Assembly: GCA_002900995.3 (NCBI GenBank)
Contig: CM035304.1
Location: forward strand, 5,534,134 to 5,598,133
Direction of reading: 5' to 3'
Source of the DNA: Ganoderma boninense
Lineage: Eukaryota; Basidiomycota; Agaricomycetes; Polyporales; Polyporaceae
Length of the DNA: 64,000 nucleotides
Shown here: positions 45,041 through 56,690 of the stretch, piece after piece
How the letters are laid out: each line of letters starts with the position of its first letter
Position numbering within the stretch: the stretch's first letter is position 1
Position numbers and translations under genes: made by a program
Notes under the pieces: generated by a model
What the model was told of the DNA's origin: nothing
Databases searched by the model: none
The model's input: only the letters and a program-made list of their open reading frames with translations

Positions 45041-45767
45041 TTAGGCTACTTGCCGTTGTAGGACCGTTGCGTACGAGTCTCGACTTAAGACTGTATCTCC
45101 AACTGTTTCCCAGTGGTCGTCATCCCTCTCCAACCCAGCATCCCCGACCCACTCCCACTCCTCATCGTCCTCGAGCACGATGACTGGACGCGCGATCCCG
45201 ACAATCTCATAGTCTCGCGCTGAACCTGGTCATCGAAGCCACCATCTACTCGTGAGCAGCTATCCAACGATCCAACAACAGCACAACGCACCTCGCAGCT
45301 TCATCGGCTTCGCGATCTCCATGATCGCGACTTCCGTCCGCTCTACCTCGCCCTCCACGAACGCTTCGCCCCGCCTCTCGTCCTCCTCGTCTCCCTCCGA
45401 CCCACCCTCGTCACTCCAATCCTCCTCCAGCCCCGCCCCGCACACATACCGGCCCGACATCCACGTCCTCCCGTCGTCCCTCCCCGCGTTCCGCCGCGTC
45501 ACGACCTTCCCCGCGCGGAACCGCGGGTACGACCTGCTCGCCTGCTTCCACGGCTTGAGCTCCCGATCGTCCTGCCAGCGCGGAGCATGGAAACAATCCG
45601 AGCGTGAGCGGTCCAGGCAGCCTAGCGTAACACGGGATCGCACGTACCACCGGGACATGACGACCGAGCTCTGCCGCTGCGCTAGGGACGACCTTGCCTG
45701 CTGAGCGCGGGCCCCGTGCGGAGGGACGAGCGACGGACTGGGGGGTGCGCTTGGTGGTGCAAGTCAT
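45041..45767 (-). CDS. Unknown 192-residue protein
   Basis: Three exons, 45767-45648, 45571-45292 and 45219-45041, have introns of 76 and 72 nt (GTACGT...GGCAG and GTGCGT...TTCAG) in consistent phase. The protein starts MTCTTKRTPQSVARPSARGP, basic and Ala/Pro-rich. A central KPWKQASRSYPRFRAGKVVT block follows, then an acidic run (EEDWSDEGGSEGDEEDERRG), then EVAIMEIAKPMKLR. The end is acidic and Trp-containing (EIVGIARPVIVLEDDEEWEW). There is no signal peptide or membrane segment. The mixed basic/acidic composition suggests a nuclear or regulatory protein, but this is only a guess. I do not recognise the family. The longer frame on the same strand up to 46448 reads through the first intron and is not coding beyond ATG 45767. 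Confidence 0.7.
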
Positions 45768-46515
45768 GTCTAGTAGCGGTAGAGAAGCAGGAGCACAGAT
45801 GGAAGTAGCTTGAAGTGGCGGTGGGGATGGGGACAGTGAGTATATGAAGACTGGTGAGTGGCTTGCCTCGGGAGGGTTCCCCCTCGACCTTGATTTTATA
45901 CCGTCGTCCCCGTGCCCGACCACCCGAGATGTGTCGACGTGGAGTATGCCGCCGTGCCCCGCCGACCGGGTATGCCTCGCGCGCGCATGAAGGTGATTCG
46001 CGGGGGTGGTTACACGTCGGCTGTCGAGGTAAGACGACCCTTCGCTTTGCACCTGAAACTCGACGCTTGGCCGCTCCAGGACCCGACAGAGATTGAGGCT
46101 CGCGTCGCCGCCATGCGCCATGCAGTCTCTGAGTTGTATGTGTAGGAAGGGAACCCTCAGTCGCATACGTCCACGATCCCCCCCATCGGACATCCTAAAC
46201 TCCCGCTCCCGAGCGCAGTCAAAGACAGAACCATGCGTCATACTTATTAGATACAACTGAGGGTGGAACAAACAGTAGTGCATGTGCAGAACGCCAAAAC
46301 ACCATCGAATACAGGCCGTGCGTACTGTGACAACAACAACAACAACAACAACAACAAAGATTGAAAAATGATGCAGAGTAGAAGAACAAGAGCAGCTTGT
46401 GAGAACGAGATTGTTCCGGTCATGCAGAGGTCGTTCAAAGTTCATCAATAGATTCGAGCCCAGAAGGAAAAGAAACCTGGTGTCAAGACGGAGGAACGCG
46501 AACGACGACCTCTGC
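45768..46515. other. Intergenic with ACA microsatellite
   Basis: Promoter of the gene at 45041-45767. An (ACA)n microsatellite of about nine units lies at 46330-46357, followed by the 3' flank of the next minus-strand gene. No other gene is seen. Confidence 0.5.
46330..46357. repeat. (ACA)n microsatellite
   Basis: About nine uninterrupted ACA/CAA units lie in an intergenic region. Confidence 0.9.
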
Positions 46516-48341
46516 TCAGAAACGCGTCACAGCGATGAGCCCAATGCCCACCCCCGCGCAGAACGCGCTGACGAGCGCGATCCCCAGCCCGAACGTGTAC
46601 CTGATGCCGTAGCCAGCGCGCTCCCCCGCACCCGCTTCCTTGCTCGCGGCGCGCGCGAGCGACTGTCTCTGACTCTGCCCGGCGCCCACGTCCTCGCCCG
46701 CCTTCCACCCGAGCGCACGCGCAACACGCGTCCGCAGCGCGCCCAGGAGCGAGAACGAAAACGCAACGAGCGACGGCAGGTGCAGCGGGTCGAAGCCCGG
46801 GCCACACGGGGGCGTGACGAGGCTCTTCTCGTCTATTAGCGGATCCGCCGCCGCCGCCGCCGCCGAGCAGCAAAGGGGCGAGTGCCGGCGCGCGCCGCCC
46901 ACGCGGGGTGCCCGGCGCGCAGGCTCAGACCGGCGTCGCAGGTGGAGCGCGACCTCGCGCGAGAGCGAGTCCTGCGGGTCCCACTGCGCCTCCCATGCCT
47001 GCTTGTCGAACCACTCCGCCTTCGCGTTCGTGGCACGGCGTTCTGCGCCAGGGGTGCTGTTGCTGGCGTCGAAGGCGGCGCAGCGGGGGCGCGACGGGGA
47101 CGCCACAGACGGCCGGGAGGTCTCGGCACTCCAGCGGACGCGCTCGACGGCGCGTTCGACTTCGCGCCAGCGGAGGAAGCGCGAGGAGGCTTCGGCGCGG
47201 AGGGTCGCGAGCGTCGTGGGGTTGCGGAAGAGGCCTGCGCGGAGGGCCGCGAGGGACCCGGGGCGGAAGGTGGAGAGATGCGAGGATGAGGCTCGGCGCG
47301 TGTGGTCGTGCGATGACGCGGGAGTGAAAGGGGTCGATGGAGGTAGAAGGATGATCGGGATGTGCGTGCTGAGAGATTCTACGAGATTCTTCTCGATAGG
47401 AGAGAGTGCAGCTGAAGTGGAGCGGTCAGTGAACATTCGCGGAGAGAGCAGTGACAAAACCCACACGGTGTAGCTAGCATGATTAGAGCGGTGTACAGCG
47501 GAGAACATGACGACGACAGCAAATGGGCGAGGGTGCCATTTGGGGGGTGCTCATGGTTCAATATGTCCAGGACTTCGCGGAATGGATAGTGGATAACTGG
47601 GATGATGCGTTCCACAATGCTCTGCGCCTGAAAGAAGTTAAGAAGTAGACTCGGGAACAAGTTTAGACGACGTACTTCTGAATGATTGTCGTACGGTGAA
47701 AGTTCGACTATCTCCACGTTCCGCGCGGGCTCGACACGCTCCAGTCCATGCCTATCCCTGTGCTCGACCCAGTCCGTGGAAACGTGCAAGACCGACTTAC
47801 GCCTTCCACGCGTACTAACACCCACTGGGCGGTCCTCGTCCCACAGTCCAACTTCGACCACATCTTCGTTGTCGTCTACAAGCTGCGACGCGACGGCGCT
47901 CATGTCTGCACCTCGAGGCCCAAGCAATAGTAGCCGGACGTCGCCCAAGGTTTGACCGTACACCGTAGGATGGCGAGTAGGGGAGGGAAGGGTGAGCGAG
48001 GGTATCACTAGGCCGCTCGTGGAGTCGCCTAATTCATCTGCATCTTCTGCTTCTGAGTGATGCGCCGGATGAGGCGGCGAGGTCGGCCCTGAGGAGAAGA
48101 GGAACGAGGAACCAACAGATGGGAAGGAAGAGATAGAGTCTCCGGAGGGGCTGCCGGGCTCGGACTGGTACGCACTATGGGGTGTCGAGGGTCGGAAGGG
48201 GGAATGGGAGTCCTGGTGGGTTTCGTGCGCGGACACGGACGACGAGCGTACGGCCATTGATATCTCGAGGGCCCGTAATCCGCGAATTGTGGATGCACTG
48301 GTGCTCGGCTGGTGCTCTTCGGATGTGTCCATTTGGAGCAT
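46516..48341 (-). CDS. Unknown protein, possible degenerate P-loop, C-terminal membrane anchor
   Basis: Three exons, 48341-47676, 47627-47465 and 47411-46516, encode 574 residues; donors are GTACGT and GTGGGT, acceptors TTTCAG and ACTTCAG. The first 110 residues are Ser/Pro-rich. Next comes VRLLLLGPRGADMSAVASQL, placed like a Walker A strand-loop-helix but without the GKS/T lysine. Then come RNVEIVELSPYDNH, VERIIPVIHYPFREVLDIL and LYTALIML...HIPIILLPPS, an alternating strand/helix pattern suggestive of a degenerate GTPase fold, possibly septin-related. The last 30 residues (YTFGLGIALVSAFCAGVGIG, then LIAVTRF) form one hydrophobic segment ending at the C-terminus, typical of a tail-anchored membrane protein. 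The GTPase relation is a hypothesis; the membrane anchor is clear. Divergent from PIF1. Confidence 0.75.
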
Positions 48342-48990
48342 GGTCCTGTGAAGCAGAGACAGGCGACCGTGTCAGCTTTAGGTGGGACCCGGACAAGGAC
48401 TGTCTCGAGAGAGGGTGCCACAAGGCTCTGGACGTGCAGCCACAACGGTGTACATTCGGAGCAGCATTGCTGAGGTCCAAGGACTTTCGGCTCTTACGAC
48501 ATGCTCTTCTCCGTCGGTGTCGCCTCACAAGACCATGACGGCCGCAATACACCCGCCGCCGAGAATGGAGAGACTCACCTGCGTCCAGAGTACGATACTG
48601 TACGCTGGCCTTGGTGAGATACGAGTGCAACGCCAAGCAACTTGTTGTGAGTAGTACGAGATACGGCGAGTGGAGCCAAGGGGAGGAGAGGAGTAGTGAA
48701 GCTGAGGGGAAGGGGTGCAGATCCCTTGATTGGGACAGGAGCGACGACGCAGCTCCGAGCATGAGCACACCACTACTACTGATCGATCCGCTTTATCTAA
48801 TCTGATAACTTCGCAGCCGACATCCACAGCACGTGAGCTCGACGCGATCACCAAAGCGCCCAAACGCGACTCGGCTGCGAACGCCCTCCGTGGTTTGATC
48901 CTGTTTCCTAACATCAGACCTCCCTGAGCCTTTCCTCCTCTCTGCTCTCCGTTACACTGGCTTCACCTCAGAGACTCTCGGGGCAGATAA
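48342..48990. promoter_or_regulatory. Divergent promoter region upstream of PIF1
   Basis: 649 bp lie between the start codons of the tail-anchored protein and PIF1. No TATA box or additional gene is recognised. Confidence 0.4.
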
Positions 48991-51184
48991 ATGGCTAGGA
49001 GCGCGGTGCTGAGCGCCACAACCACCAACTCCAAGAAGCGCAAGTCTACCGGGGGCCTCGACGCGTCGGGCAAGAATGATGATACGAGCAACAAACGACG
49101 CAGGACCCTCGACGCCTTCTTTGCCCCTCAAGTGACTACTAAATCACCCACGAAGGAGGCTAAAGGACAGGTGGATGTGGTCGCGCTCAACCTGGAACAG
49201 CGCCGAGTCCTTCAGATGGTCGTCCAGGAAGGCAAGAATGTCTTCTTCACTGGCCCCGCAGGTACGTGAATTTCACCCTTGGCGCTGCCATGCGACGTTG
49301 TTGACGTCTTTGAATGCTAAATGGCAAAGGCTCTGGGAAGTCGCTGCTGTTGCGTGCCATCATTTCCGGGCTGAGGAAGAAGTACTCGAAGAACCAAGCC
49401 GTAATCTCCGTCACAGCTAGTACCGGCATGGCCGCATCGAACATTGGAGGTAAGCACTACTCTTTCGCAGATGATGTCCACTCTCTGAGACATACACGAG
49501 GTATGACGATACACTCCTGGGGTGCTGTCACTCCCGGTATGCACAACATCGACCGTCAGATTAGCTGCATCAAGACCTGCAAGCCGGCCTTCAAGAGATG
49601 GAGAGAGACAAAGGTGCTGATCGTCGACGAAGGTCCGTGCTGAGGTTCCACACCCGTCAGAAACGTACTCATCTCATCGTAACATAGTATCCATGGTCGA
49701 CGGTGAGCTTTTCGACACATTGGCCAAACTCGCGGACCAGTTGCGCAACAAGAAGACAGACAAGCCTTTCGGCGGCATCCAGGTGTGCAGCACGCGCATA
49801 TATGCTGTGGATTATTCTTGCTCAGGCTTGTTCGATAGCTGGTCGTCACCGGCGACTTCTTTCAGCTACCCCCAGTTACCAAGTCCGGTGCGGAACCGTT
49901 CTTCGCGTTCGAGAGCGAATCCTGGAAGAAGTGCATCGATCACACCGTCACCCTCACGGAAGTATTCCGGCAGAGGGACACCCGTAAGGCCACCTTCCAG
50001 CTCATAGTGCTGCGTCCGCCTTGGGTCTCATCGTGGACGTCTAGAATTCGTCGATCTGCTCAATGAGCTTCGGAAGGGCAACATCGCCCCGTCGGCGCAG
50101 CAAACCTTCACGTCGCTGTCTCGCCCCCTCCCGCCTCTTCCCTCCGGCATCCTACCGACGGAGCTGTATCCGTTACGAGCCCAAGTGGAGCGCGCAAACA
50201 CCACCCGCCTCGCAGCTCTCCCGGGATCGGTCCATGCGTACGTCGCGCGCGACAGCGGCACGCACCAGAAGGTGTTCGAGCAGATGGTCGTGCCCGCACG
50301 ACTCGCGTTCAAGGTCGACGCGCAAGTCATGCTCGTGAAGAACGTCGACGAGACGCTCGTCAACGGGAGTGTCGGGCGAGTGCTCGGGTTCCAGACCATC
50401 GCGGCCTGCGCGGCGAGCGTCGGGACTCCGGCGTCGTCACAGGACAAGGACGTGAAGCCTGTTAGCGGGTTTGGGGCTGGGTCATCCAGCTCGAAGCCGA
50501 AGTCCGCATCGGCTGCGAGCTCGCAGGAGTCTAGCGCGTCGTCGAAGGCGAATGGCGCGGTGCGCAACGTGCAGGTCGGCGCAGACGGCCGGACCCCAGT
50601 CTCGCTTTGCGGGAAGACGCTCGCGGACAAGGAGAATGCTGGGGTGGGGCAGGCCGACGTCAAGCCTGTGTCGGCGAAGGGGAAGCTGAAGGACGACGAG
50701 CTGTACCCGCTTGTGGAGTTCCGGACCCAGCAGGGCACGGAGATTGTCCTCGTCGTCCGGGACGAGTTCCGCGTCGAGGACAACGAGGGGAAGCTCCTCG
50801 CACGGCGTGTGCAGGTGGGTCGATGCTTGACTCCCCTCGTGGTTGTCGGGACGAGTCGGCTCATGTTGGCATTGGGGGACAGGTGCCGCTTGTGCTTGCG
50901 TGGGCGATGTCGATACACAAGAGCCAGGGGCAGACGATCCAGTATGTCAAGATCGACCTTCGGAGCGTGTTCGAGAAAGGCCAGAGCTACGTCGCGCTCT
51001 CGCGTGCGGCATCGCTGGAGGGGCTGCAGGTCCTCGGCTTTGACCCGAAGAAGGTGCGTGTTTGGAATGCATCTGGTGTGTTGTGGTGGGAGGTTCACGA
51101 GTTGCGTGGGGCTAGGTCAAGGCCCACCCGAAGGTGGTCGAGTGGAGTTCGGGGTTGGAGGTTGCTGTCTCCATGGATGCTTGA
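48991..51184 (+). CDS. PIF1: PIF1-family DNA helicase
   Basis: Eight exons: 48991-49261, 49330-49449, 49501-49632, 49688-49782, 49839-49983, 50045-50814, 50883-51053 and 51116-51184. All have consistent phase and together give 590 residues. PIF1 helicases are 5'-to-3' superfamily 1B enzymes that act on telomeres, G-quadruplexes, replication forks and mitochondrial DNA. Visible motifs are Walker A GPAGSGKS (88-95), [19 protein letters not shown], Walker B VLIVDEVSMVD (169-179), GDFFQLPPV (211-219), LTEVFRQRD, a C-terminal [10 protein letters not shown] (521-530) and [15 protein letters not shown]. The basic N-terminus has RRTLDAFF, resembling a PCNA-interacting PIP box. A Ser/Ala/Lys-rich insert of about 110 residues lies before the last motifs. 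At 590 residues it is shorter than many fungal PIF1 proteins because the N-terminus is short. No mitochondrial presequence is obvious. Confidence 0.92.
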
Positions 51185-51669
51185 TGATACCCACTGCTGC
51201 GCACAGCCTATAACGGACTTGCAAAGGGAGAAGGGAGGACTAAATTAAACGGTGCTGAACGAATAACTACATCGACGTAATGCGTACTGTAGAGAAATAC
51301 ACTATTGGCCTTGTGAATGGACGAAGGTGGTCCTAAATCTGGGGGAATACCAATTGTTTTCTATTGTTGTTAAGACTTCAATTAGGGCCTATAGACGTCG
51401 ACCGCAGATGAATCCCTGAAAACATCCTATTCTAGCTGTTTTCAGGGTGGCCGAATGGCTAAGCGCTTGGGTGTACGCGAGCGTTCGCGCGGCTCGTCTC
51501 GCTCCCACAAATCTTGCCTTGCACACCATCGGCCCTCCTCCAACTCTTGCCTATCTTCGCATACCTTCGCAGCGTCTCGGTCGACCCACTATTCTTGCAT
51601 TTACGTTTCTATCTCTATTCACCACAGACATCCACCTCCATCTCCCTGCAAAACCGGCCAACGAGCAGG
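51185..51669. other. Intergenic PIF1 to NOSIP-like gene
   Basis: 3' flank of PIF1 and promoter plus 5' UTR of the next gene. A tRNA-like box A sequence at about 51446 was considered and rejected. Confidence 0.45.
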
Positions 51670-53126
51670 ATGACGAAACACAGCAAGAACAACACCGCGT
51701 CGTCCATCTTCTCCTACGCCGAGTACAAGAAGCTCGACTACGGCACGAAGCGCGTACGTGTCCCCCGCTGTGTCATGCGCTGCTCACGGATGTGCGAGCC
51801 GCGCAGCAACGTCTAGGGAACGAGTCGATGCGCCGCTTCGACGCGTGCGCACTGTGTTTGCAGCGCGCGCGCGACCCCGTGGCGTGCCAGAAGGGCCATC
51901 TGTTCTGCAGGGAGTGCGTCTTGACGGACCTAGGTGTGTTCATCTGCTTTGAGGGCCTGGGATGGGAGCGCATGCATGTGCGCTGTGAACGATGCGAGGG
52001 CGGAACTGACGGGGCTGGGCATCTGCGTCATGACGGACAGTCGCGCAAATCAATGACATCAAGAGGCAGAAGGTCCGCCTGGAAGCTATGAAGAAGGAGG
52101 CTGAGGAGGAGCGGCAGCGTGCGCTGGAGGCGGCGAAGGAACGTGTGCTGCTCGAGTTCGAGAAGGGGCAGCTCGGGCTCGCGGCGACGTCCATCGTCTC
52201 GACGTCTGGCCAGGCGGACTCCTCCGAAGGTGCGTCTCCCTTTACTTTCTCTCCGTTTTGCCGCCGCCGCCATTCTGCACGGTGCTGAGAGCATGGACGT
52301 ACGTTAGCGCGGGGAACGAAGCGCAAGTTCGACTTCGACAACAGTGCGGTGGAGACGCTGACACGCGAGGCGGAGGAGGCGGCCCTGCGCCAGATCGAGC
52401 GCGAGCAGGCGGAGGCCCTCAAGAGCAAGCTGCCCGACTTCTGGCTGCCGTCGCTCACGCCGACGTACACGTCGAGCGGTCCGCCGACGTCGCTTTCGGA
52501 CGTCAAGCTGCAGACGACGTGCCACGGTGGCAACCCTGTGCATCCGCTCGCGTATGTCGTCCCTGTTCTGGCTCGTCCCTCTAGTCTAGTACATCGTGCT
52601 GAAGAATATTGCAGTCGGAAAAATCTGATCCCGGTCAAGTGGTCGTTCGACAAGACGGCCAGCGCGATTCCCGCAAAGTCCGCCGATGGGGAGACCCCGG
52701 AACCAAAATCCAAAGCGACGCGCGAGGACGAGCAGTCGCCAATATGCCCATCATGCAAGAAAGAGCTGTCAAACAACACGCTCATGCACCGTGCGTCGCC
52801 TGATACACCGCGCAAATGTCCCGGTGCCGTGGAACTGACAGGTGTGCTGTGCATGCGTGGACAGTGATGAAACCTTGCGGACACGTTACCTGCAAGACGT
52901 GCACGGACACGCTCGTCACGCCTGCGAAGCAGTGTATCGTGTGCGACGTAAAGTTGGGCGAGAAGGACGTGATCGCGCTCACGCGGGAAGGTGCGGACTG
53001 CGTTTTCGTTGCGCATGCGCATGCGCAAGTGGTTTGCTGACATTGGGTGTGACTCTATCAGGGACGGGATATGCTGCGGGAGGTCTCGCGGAGACCTCGA
53101 AGCGGGGCATTGCATTTCAGGGCTGA
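51670..53126 (+). CDS. NOSIP-like E3 ubiquitin ligase (U-box type)
   Basis: Seven exons: 51670-51753, 51807-51933, 52041-52229, 52308-52551, 52615-52790, 52865-52990 and 53062-53126. They give 336 residues with consistent phases. The start MTKHSKNNTASSIFSYAEYK and the end GTGYAAGGLAETSKRGIAFQ are both hallmarks of the eukaryotic nitric-oxide-synthase-interacting protein family. A split U-box-like module is present: CALCLQRARDPVACQKGHLF then CREC (42-65), and a C-terminal half CPSCKKEL...MKPCGHVTCKTC...CIVCDVKLGEKDVIAL. Between them lies a long charged coiled-coil helix (KRQKVRLEAMKKEAEEERQR, on to about 115). Animal NOSIP is a ubiquitin ligase and spliceosome-associated. A fungal homologue would most likely work in splicing or ubiquitination, since fungi lack the mammalian target. 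Confidence 0.9.
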
Positions 53127-56100
53127 GTGCCTTCATGTTGGTGAGCTTTATATGTATGCGTGTATGGATATCGAGCTCGGTGCCAGTATTGACTGGACAT
53201 ATCGTGAAGTGGCTCAAACGACCTGGTCAGGAACGCCAGGAGGGGCATAACAGCATCGACAATGCCGCGTGTCTTTAGACTCCACTGTCCAGTCCCGGCA
53301 GTGACGACCTACAGATGAGGTACAAATGTCTGCAACAATGGCGAAGTCGCAGCCATCATTGGGAGGTCTCGATGGCGTGTGCATCAGAGTGGTGCCGTAA
53401 CACTTCGGTGCACGGTGAAGGAGAACATCTGAGGAATGCAGCAAAGGCCATACATCAAGATGCGGGCAATGGAATACCTGTCGGCCTGAGCTGCAGAGTT
53501 GAGAAGGATGCTTAGTACTGAGCAGTCGCTGGGGTGCATATCGTCTAAAGAGGACGGAGGACCAGCAATTATAGTAGTGTGTATTCCTGAGTCGATCCGG
53601 GGCCTGGGCACTGAGCAGTTCGCTAGTTCACTTCCATCAGGGATAAGTTCACTTGAGCTTACGTACACAGGAGGTAAATCCATGGGAATTACCGGTACAG
53701 GTCGATCTTATCCCCTGCTTGCCTCTTCCTGCTGGACACTTCCACTCTTGTTGTGGTCTCTCCTCCGTCTGTCTACTACCTGTGCGCCACCTCTCTATCG
53801 AATACACGTCCGACATCCAAAGTCTTCCGGGATGAAGTATTCTACCGCAAGCAGGACCCGAGGCGAAGAACAAGTTTTCAGCGTAAGTACCCAGGAAGAG
53901 CCACTATATGCTCGCAGTGATGTACACTGTTCACGAACATTCAACTTGCGTTCGTCATTTATATCGTGGGACTCACATCGGTGTGCGGCTTTGTACACCT
54001 GGTCCGTAACTTGCTAGGAAGGTCAACTACGTACATGAGGGTGTCCGGAGGAACAAGGTGCGTTCGCCGCTGTGTGTTGTCGTGGAGTTGTCGGTGGCCG
54101 ACAAGATTACGTGGCTGACAGATACACATGTAAGCTACGCAAACCAGTCCATCCTCAAATGCAGCAGCTGGCCTTGAGTGGATGGAGAAGGAGTTCGGGG
54201 GCTTGCTGTCCCGAGCTGGGAGAGCATCCGCCTGCTCCCAAAGACCGAATCCTCCTCGTGGGTGAACCCTGTACAAGGTACGCATCTTTCTCGCTCATTC
54301 CACCTCCACCTTTGCTGCGCGGTGCTCAAGCTGGTGCGAGCGTGGAAAAACTTTACGGAAATGCTGCACCTTGGGGAGTCCTGCGCCGGTCACCGCAGGG
54401 CTAACCTCGTGCCCCTGCTCACATATCCATTTCTCTTTCACTGGCGGGCGAACGAGACTGAGAGAACTCACAATTAGGTGGACCCAAGTCCTCGCCGCAA
54501 GAACCGACACCCTGGACGCCAATCGATTTTGCGCATGATGTTTAGGAGGATGACAGAGTGTATATGTGTTATTTTTCTCAGTGTCCTCAAAACAGCACCA
54601 GTTTGGCCGACAACGCGGAAATTGGGAGGTGGATCAGCTGCCGGTTGAACCGGTCTGGAAATCAGACATTGTCAAACGCTGTTCAGGGTACGTCGCATGT
54701 GGTCTGCGCGTTTTTAGTGATTTACCGTCTGTTTACGTAGCATGCTGTTGAATGTGTCATCCAAGTGAACGGATCTGGATCGTGAAGCTTTGAAGCCTTG
54801 CACTTTGCCCGAGGGATATTACCGCCTGTCTGTTTCTGGATTCTGGTTCGCCATCCTGCTGTCCACCAAGCGTCGTGATTGCACCTCTCCACTTTCCACA
54901 CCGCTCTCCTCACGTCCGCACTGGAGTTTTTGCACCTGTGGATGCCGTTGACTCTGCACCGACTTCGCTCTGACTGATGACGTCGAACGCACCGTCTAAC
55001 GTCTGCATGTTGCCTCTGGGCCTACGAGCGACGTTGTGTGGGGCCGGAGCTTCCGTGGCGGGCCGGTTTCCCTGTGCTCCCCCATTGAGAGTTGGCCCTC
55101 GCCTTTTCAATCTTCTTCTCTTGCATGCAGCATGGTCCCTCGAACTTCATCCTAGTCTACGTGTGCATGTACATCGAATCACAAACAACAGCGCACAATC
55201 CAGCCGCTGTGCTCTAGAAGGATTCCTAGCAAAACACCTCATCCTCGCTACGTCTGGCACCAAGGATTTTCCCGTTTGCCTGCTTCCGTCGCCAATACTT
55301 TGACTGTGCTCGCCGCATCTTGTAAGCAATATCGTTATCTCGTAATGGCATTCAATTCACGCTACCTCTTCTTTAGCCGCATTTCCGCCTGTTGCGAAGA
55401 CGATTGTAAGGGATGCCGGAACTCATACAATCTTGTGATCTTTTTACCTCCACCTCCCCTATTAATCCACGCCCACAATGCCACACGGCTGCGCATGCCT
55501 GCGCCCAGTCGTGCCATCCCATCTCTCAGGCTGGCCTTCCGGGCCGCCCCTCTTGCCCACCTGCGCACTTGGGCGGTCGGCGTTCTGTACTCCTCGGCTG
55601 CTGCACCCTCTTATGCCGGCGTGAGATCGAACGCGCGCCCCCGTGTGTGTCCGTAGGGGTGCCAAGACGCCATAGCCCTCCATGTACGTCGGGCCAGCGC
55701 GGTGCCATTGCCGTAGGTGATACCAACTGCCAGGTCCACGGAAACCAGTGTCCTAACCGAAGAATAGACTGGCTGGACAAGCCCGCATGAGAGCCGCAAA
55801 TGGGTGCCGTTGGATTCGGACTTGCGCTCGATCGCACTCTATCTTTGGATGTCGCTTCAGCGCTCAGCCCCCACGGTGCTCTAGCCTACATACTGGGCCC
55901 GCGCTTGTCCCGCTGGCCAGCGGAACTTTCCTGTCCATTGTTAACTTAACAGGGGAACCACAAAGGAAGGAATGTTTCGTGGCAACTGGTTGTAGTAGGT
56001 ATGGCATCGGCTTGTACGTGTTCTTTCGTCGTATCCTTGTCTGCATTGCTGATGTACGTGGCGCGCTCGGCGAAGCGAAATCCTGCGAGAAATTGGTCAT

Positions 56101-56690
56101 TGTATCCGCGACGCTACTCGGCGCCGCAGTATGCCATTCTAACCCTTACGAAGCCCTCATGCAGATATGCGAAGACGCCGGGAAGTTTTTGCGAGCTTAA
56201 CGCCCCCGAAGCTGGTAGATGTGTCGGCGGCTCCCCCACGGCGGCACGTCCTCCGATCATCATAGTCCCCCAGTGCAACTACCGTCATTGCTTGCCCAGG
56301 ACACAAATTCCTATGTGGAAAAGAATGCCCTGACGTGGATAAGGTCTCATCCAACCTGGTCTTTTCGGGGCGGCCAATATTCCGATGAAACTCGCCGAGG
56401 TTCGCTCAACTGTACCACAGCCCTCACCTGCCCTGACGTTTTCTCCTCAATCAAGACCGGAACGCCGGTTTAAAGCGCTTTTCTCGATGACTAGGAGTAG
56501 GCGATGGGGGAGGACAGCTCCGAGCCGAGACGGCAAAGTTCGGTGCGCTTGGCTCCTGTTCAGTCGGGCAGAGTTCAGTCAGGCCAAACGCCGACCAGAG
56601 TCTAACCTGCCTTGTTATCCCCACCCGAGAGCTTGTTTCTGAGGCCACGCCCGTGAGCTGACGCTGTCCTCCTCCACACTTTCTCTCGTC
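53127..56690. other. 3.6-kb intergenic stretch without recognised gene
   Basis: Many short open frames exist on both strands, but none has convincing composition, splice structure or family motif. It could contain non-coding RNA, a decayed gene or mobile-element debris. The last 100 bp are the presumed promoter of the glycosyltransferase-like gene. Confidence 0.4.

Noticed and set aside
45411..46448. 345-codon minus-strand frame
   Set aside because: It reads through a clear intron (45647-45572) and extends upstream of the likely ATG 45767 with implausible sequence.
50028..51098. 356-codon minus-strand frame opposite PIF1
   Set aside because: Antisense shadow of PIF1 exons 6-7.
51440..51530. 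tRNA-like box A (GTGGCCGAATGGCTAAGCG)
   Set aside because: No matching acceptor stem, anticodon arm or GGTTCGAATCC-type box B follows within 100 bp. It lies in the NOSIP-like gene's promoter region.
53384..53683. 99-codon minus-strand frame in the 53-56 kb gap
   Set aside because: Plausible-looking in part (VYVSSSELIPDGSELANC) but with no start context, splice partners or paralogue in the window. Not enough to call a gene.
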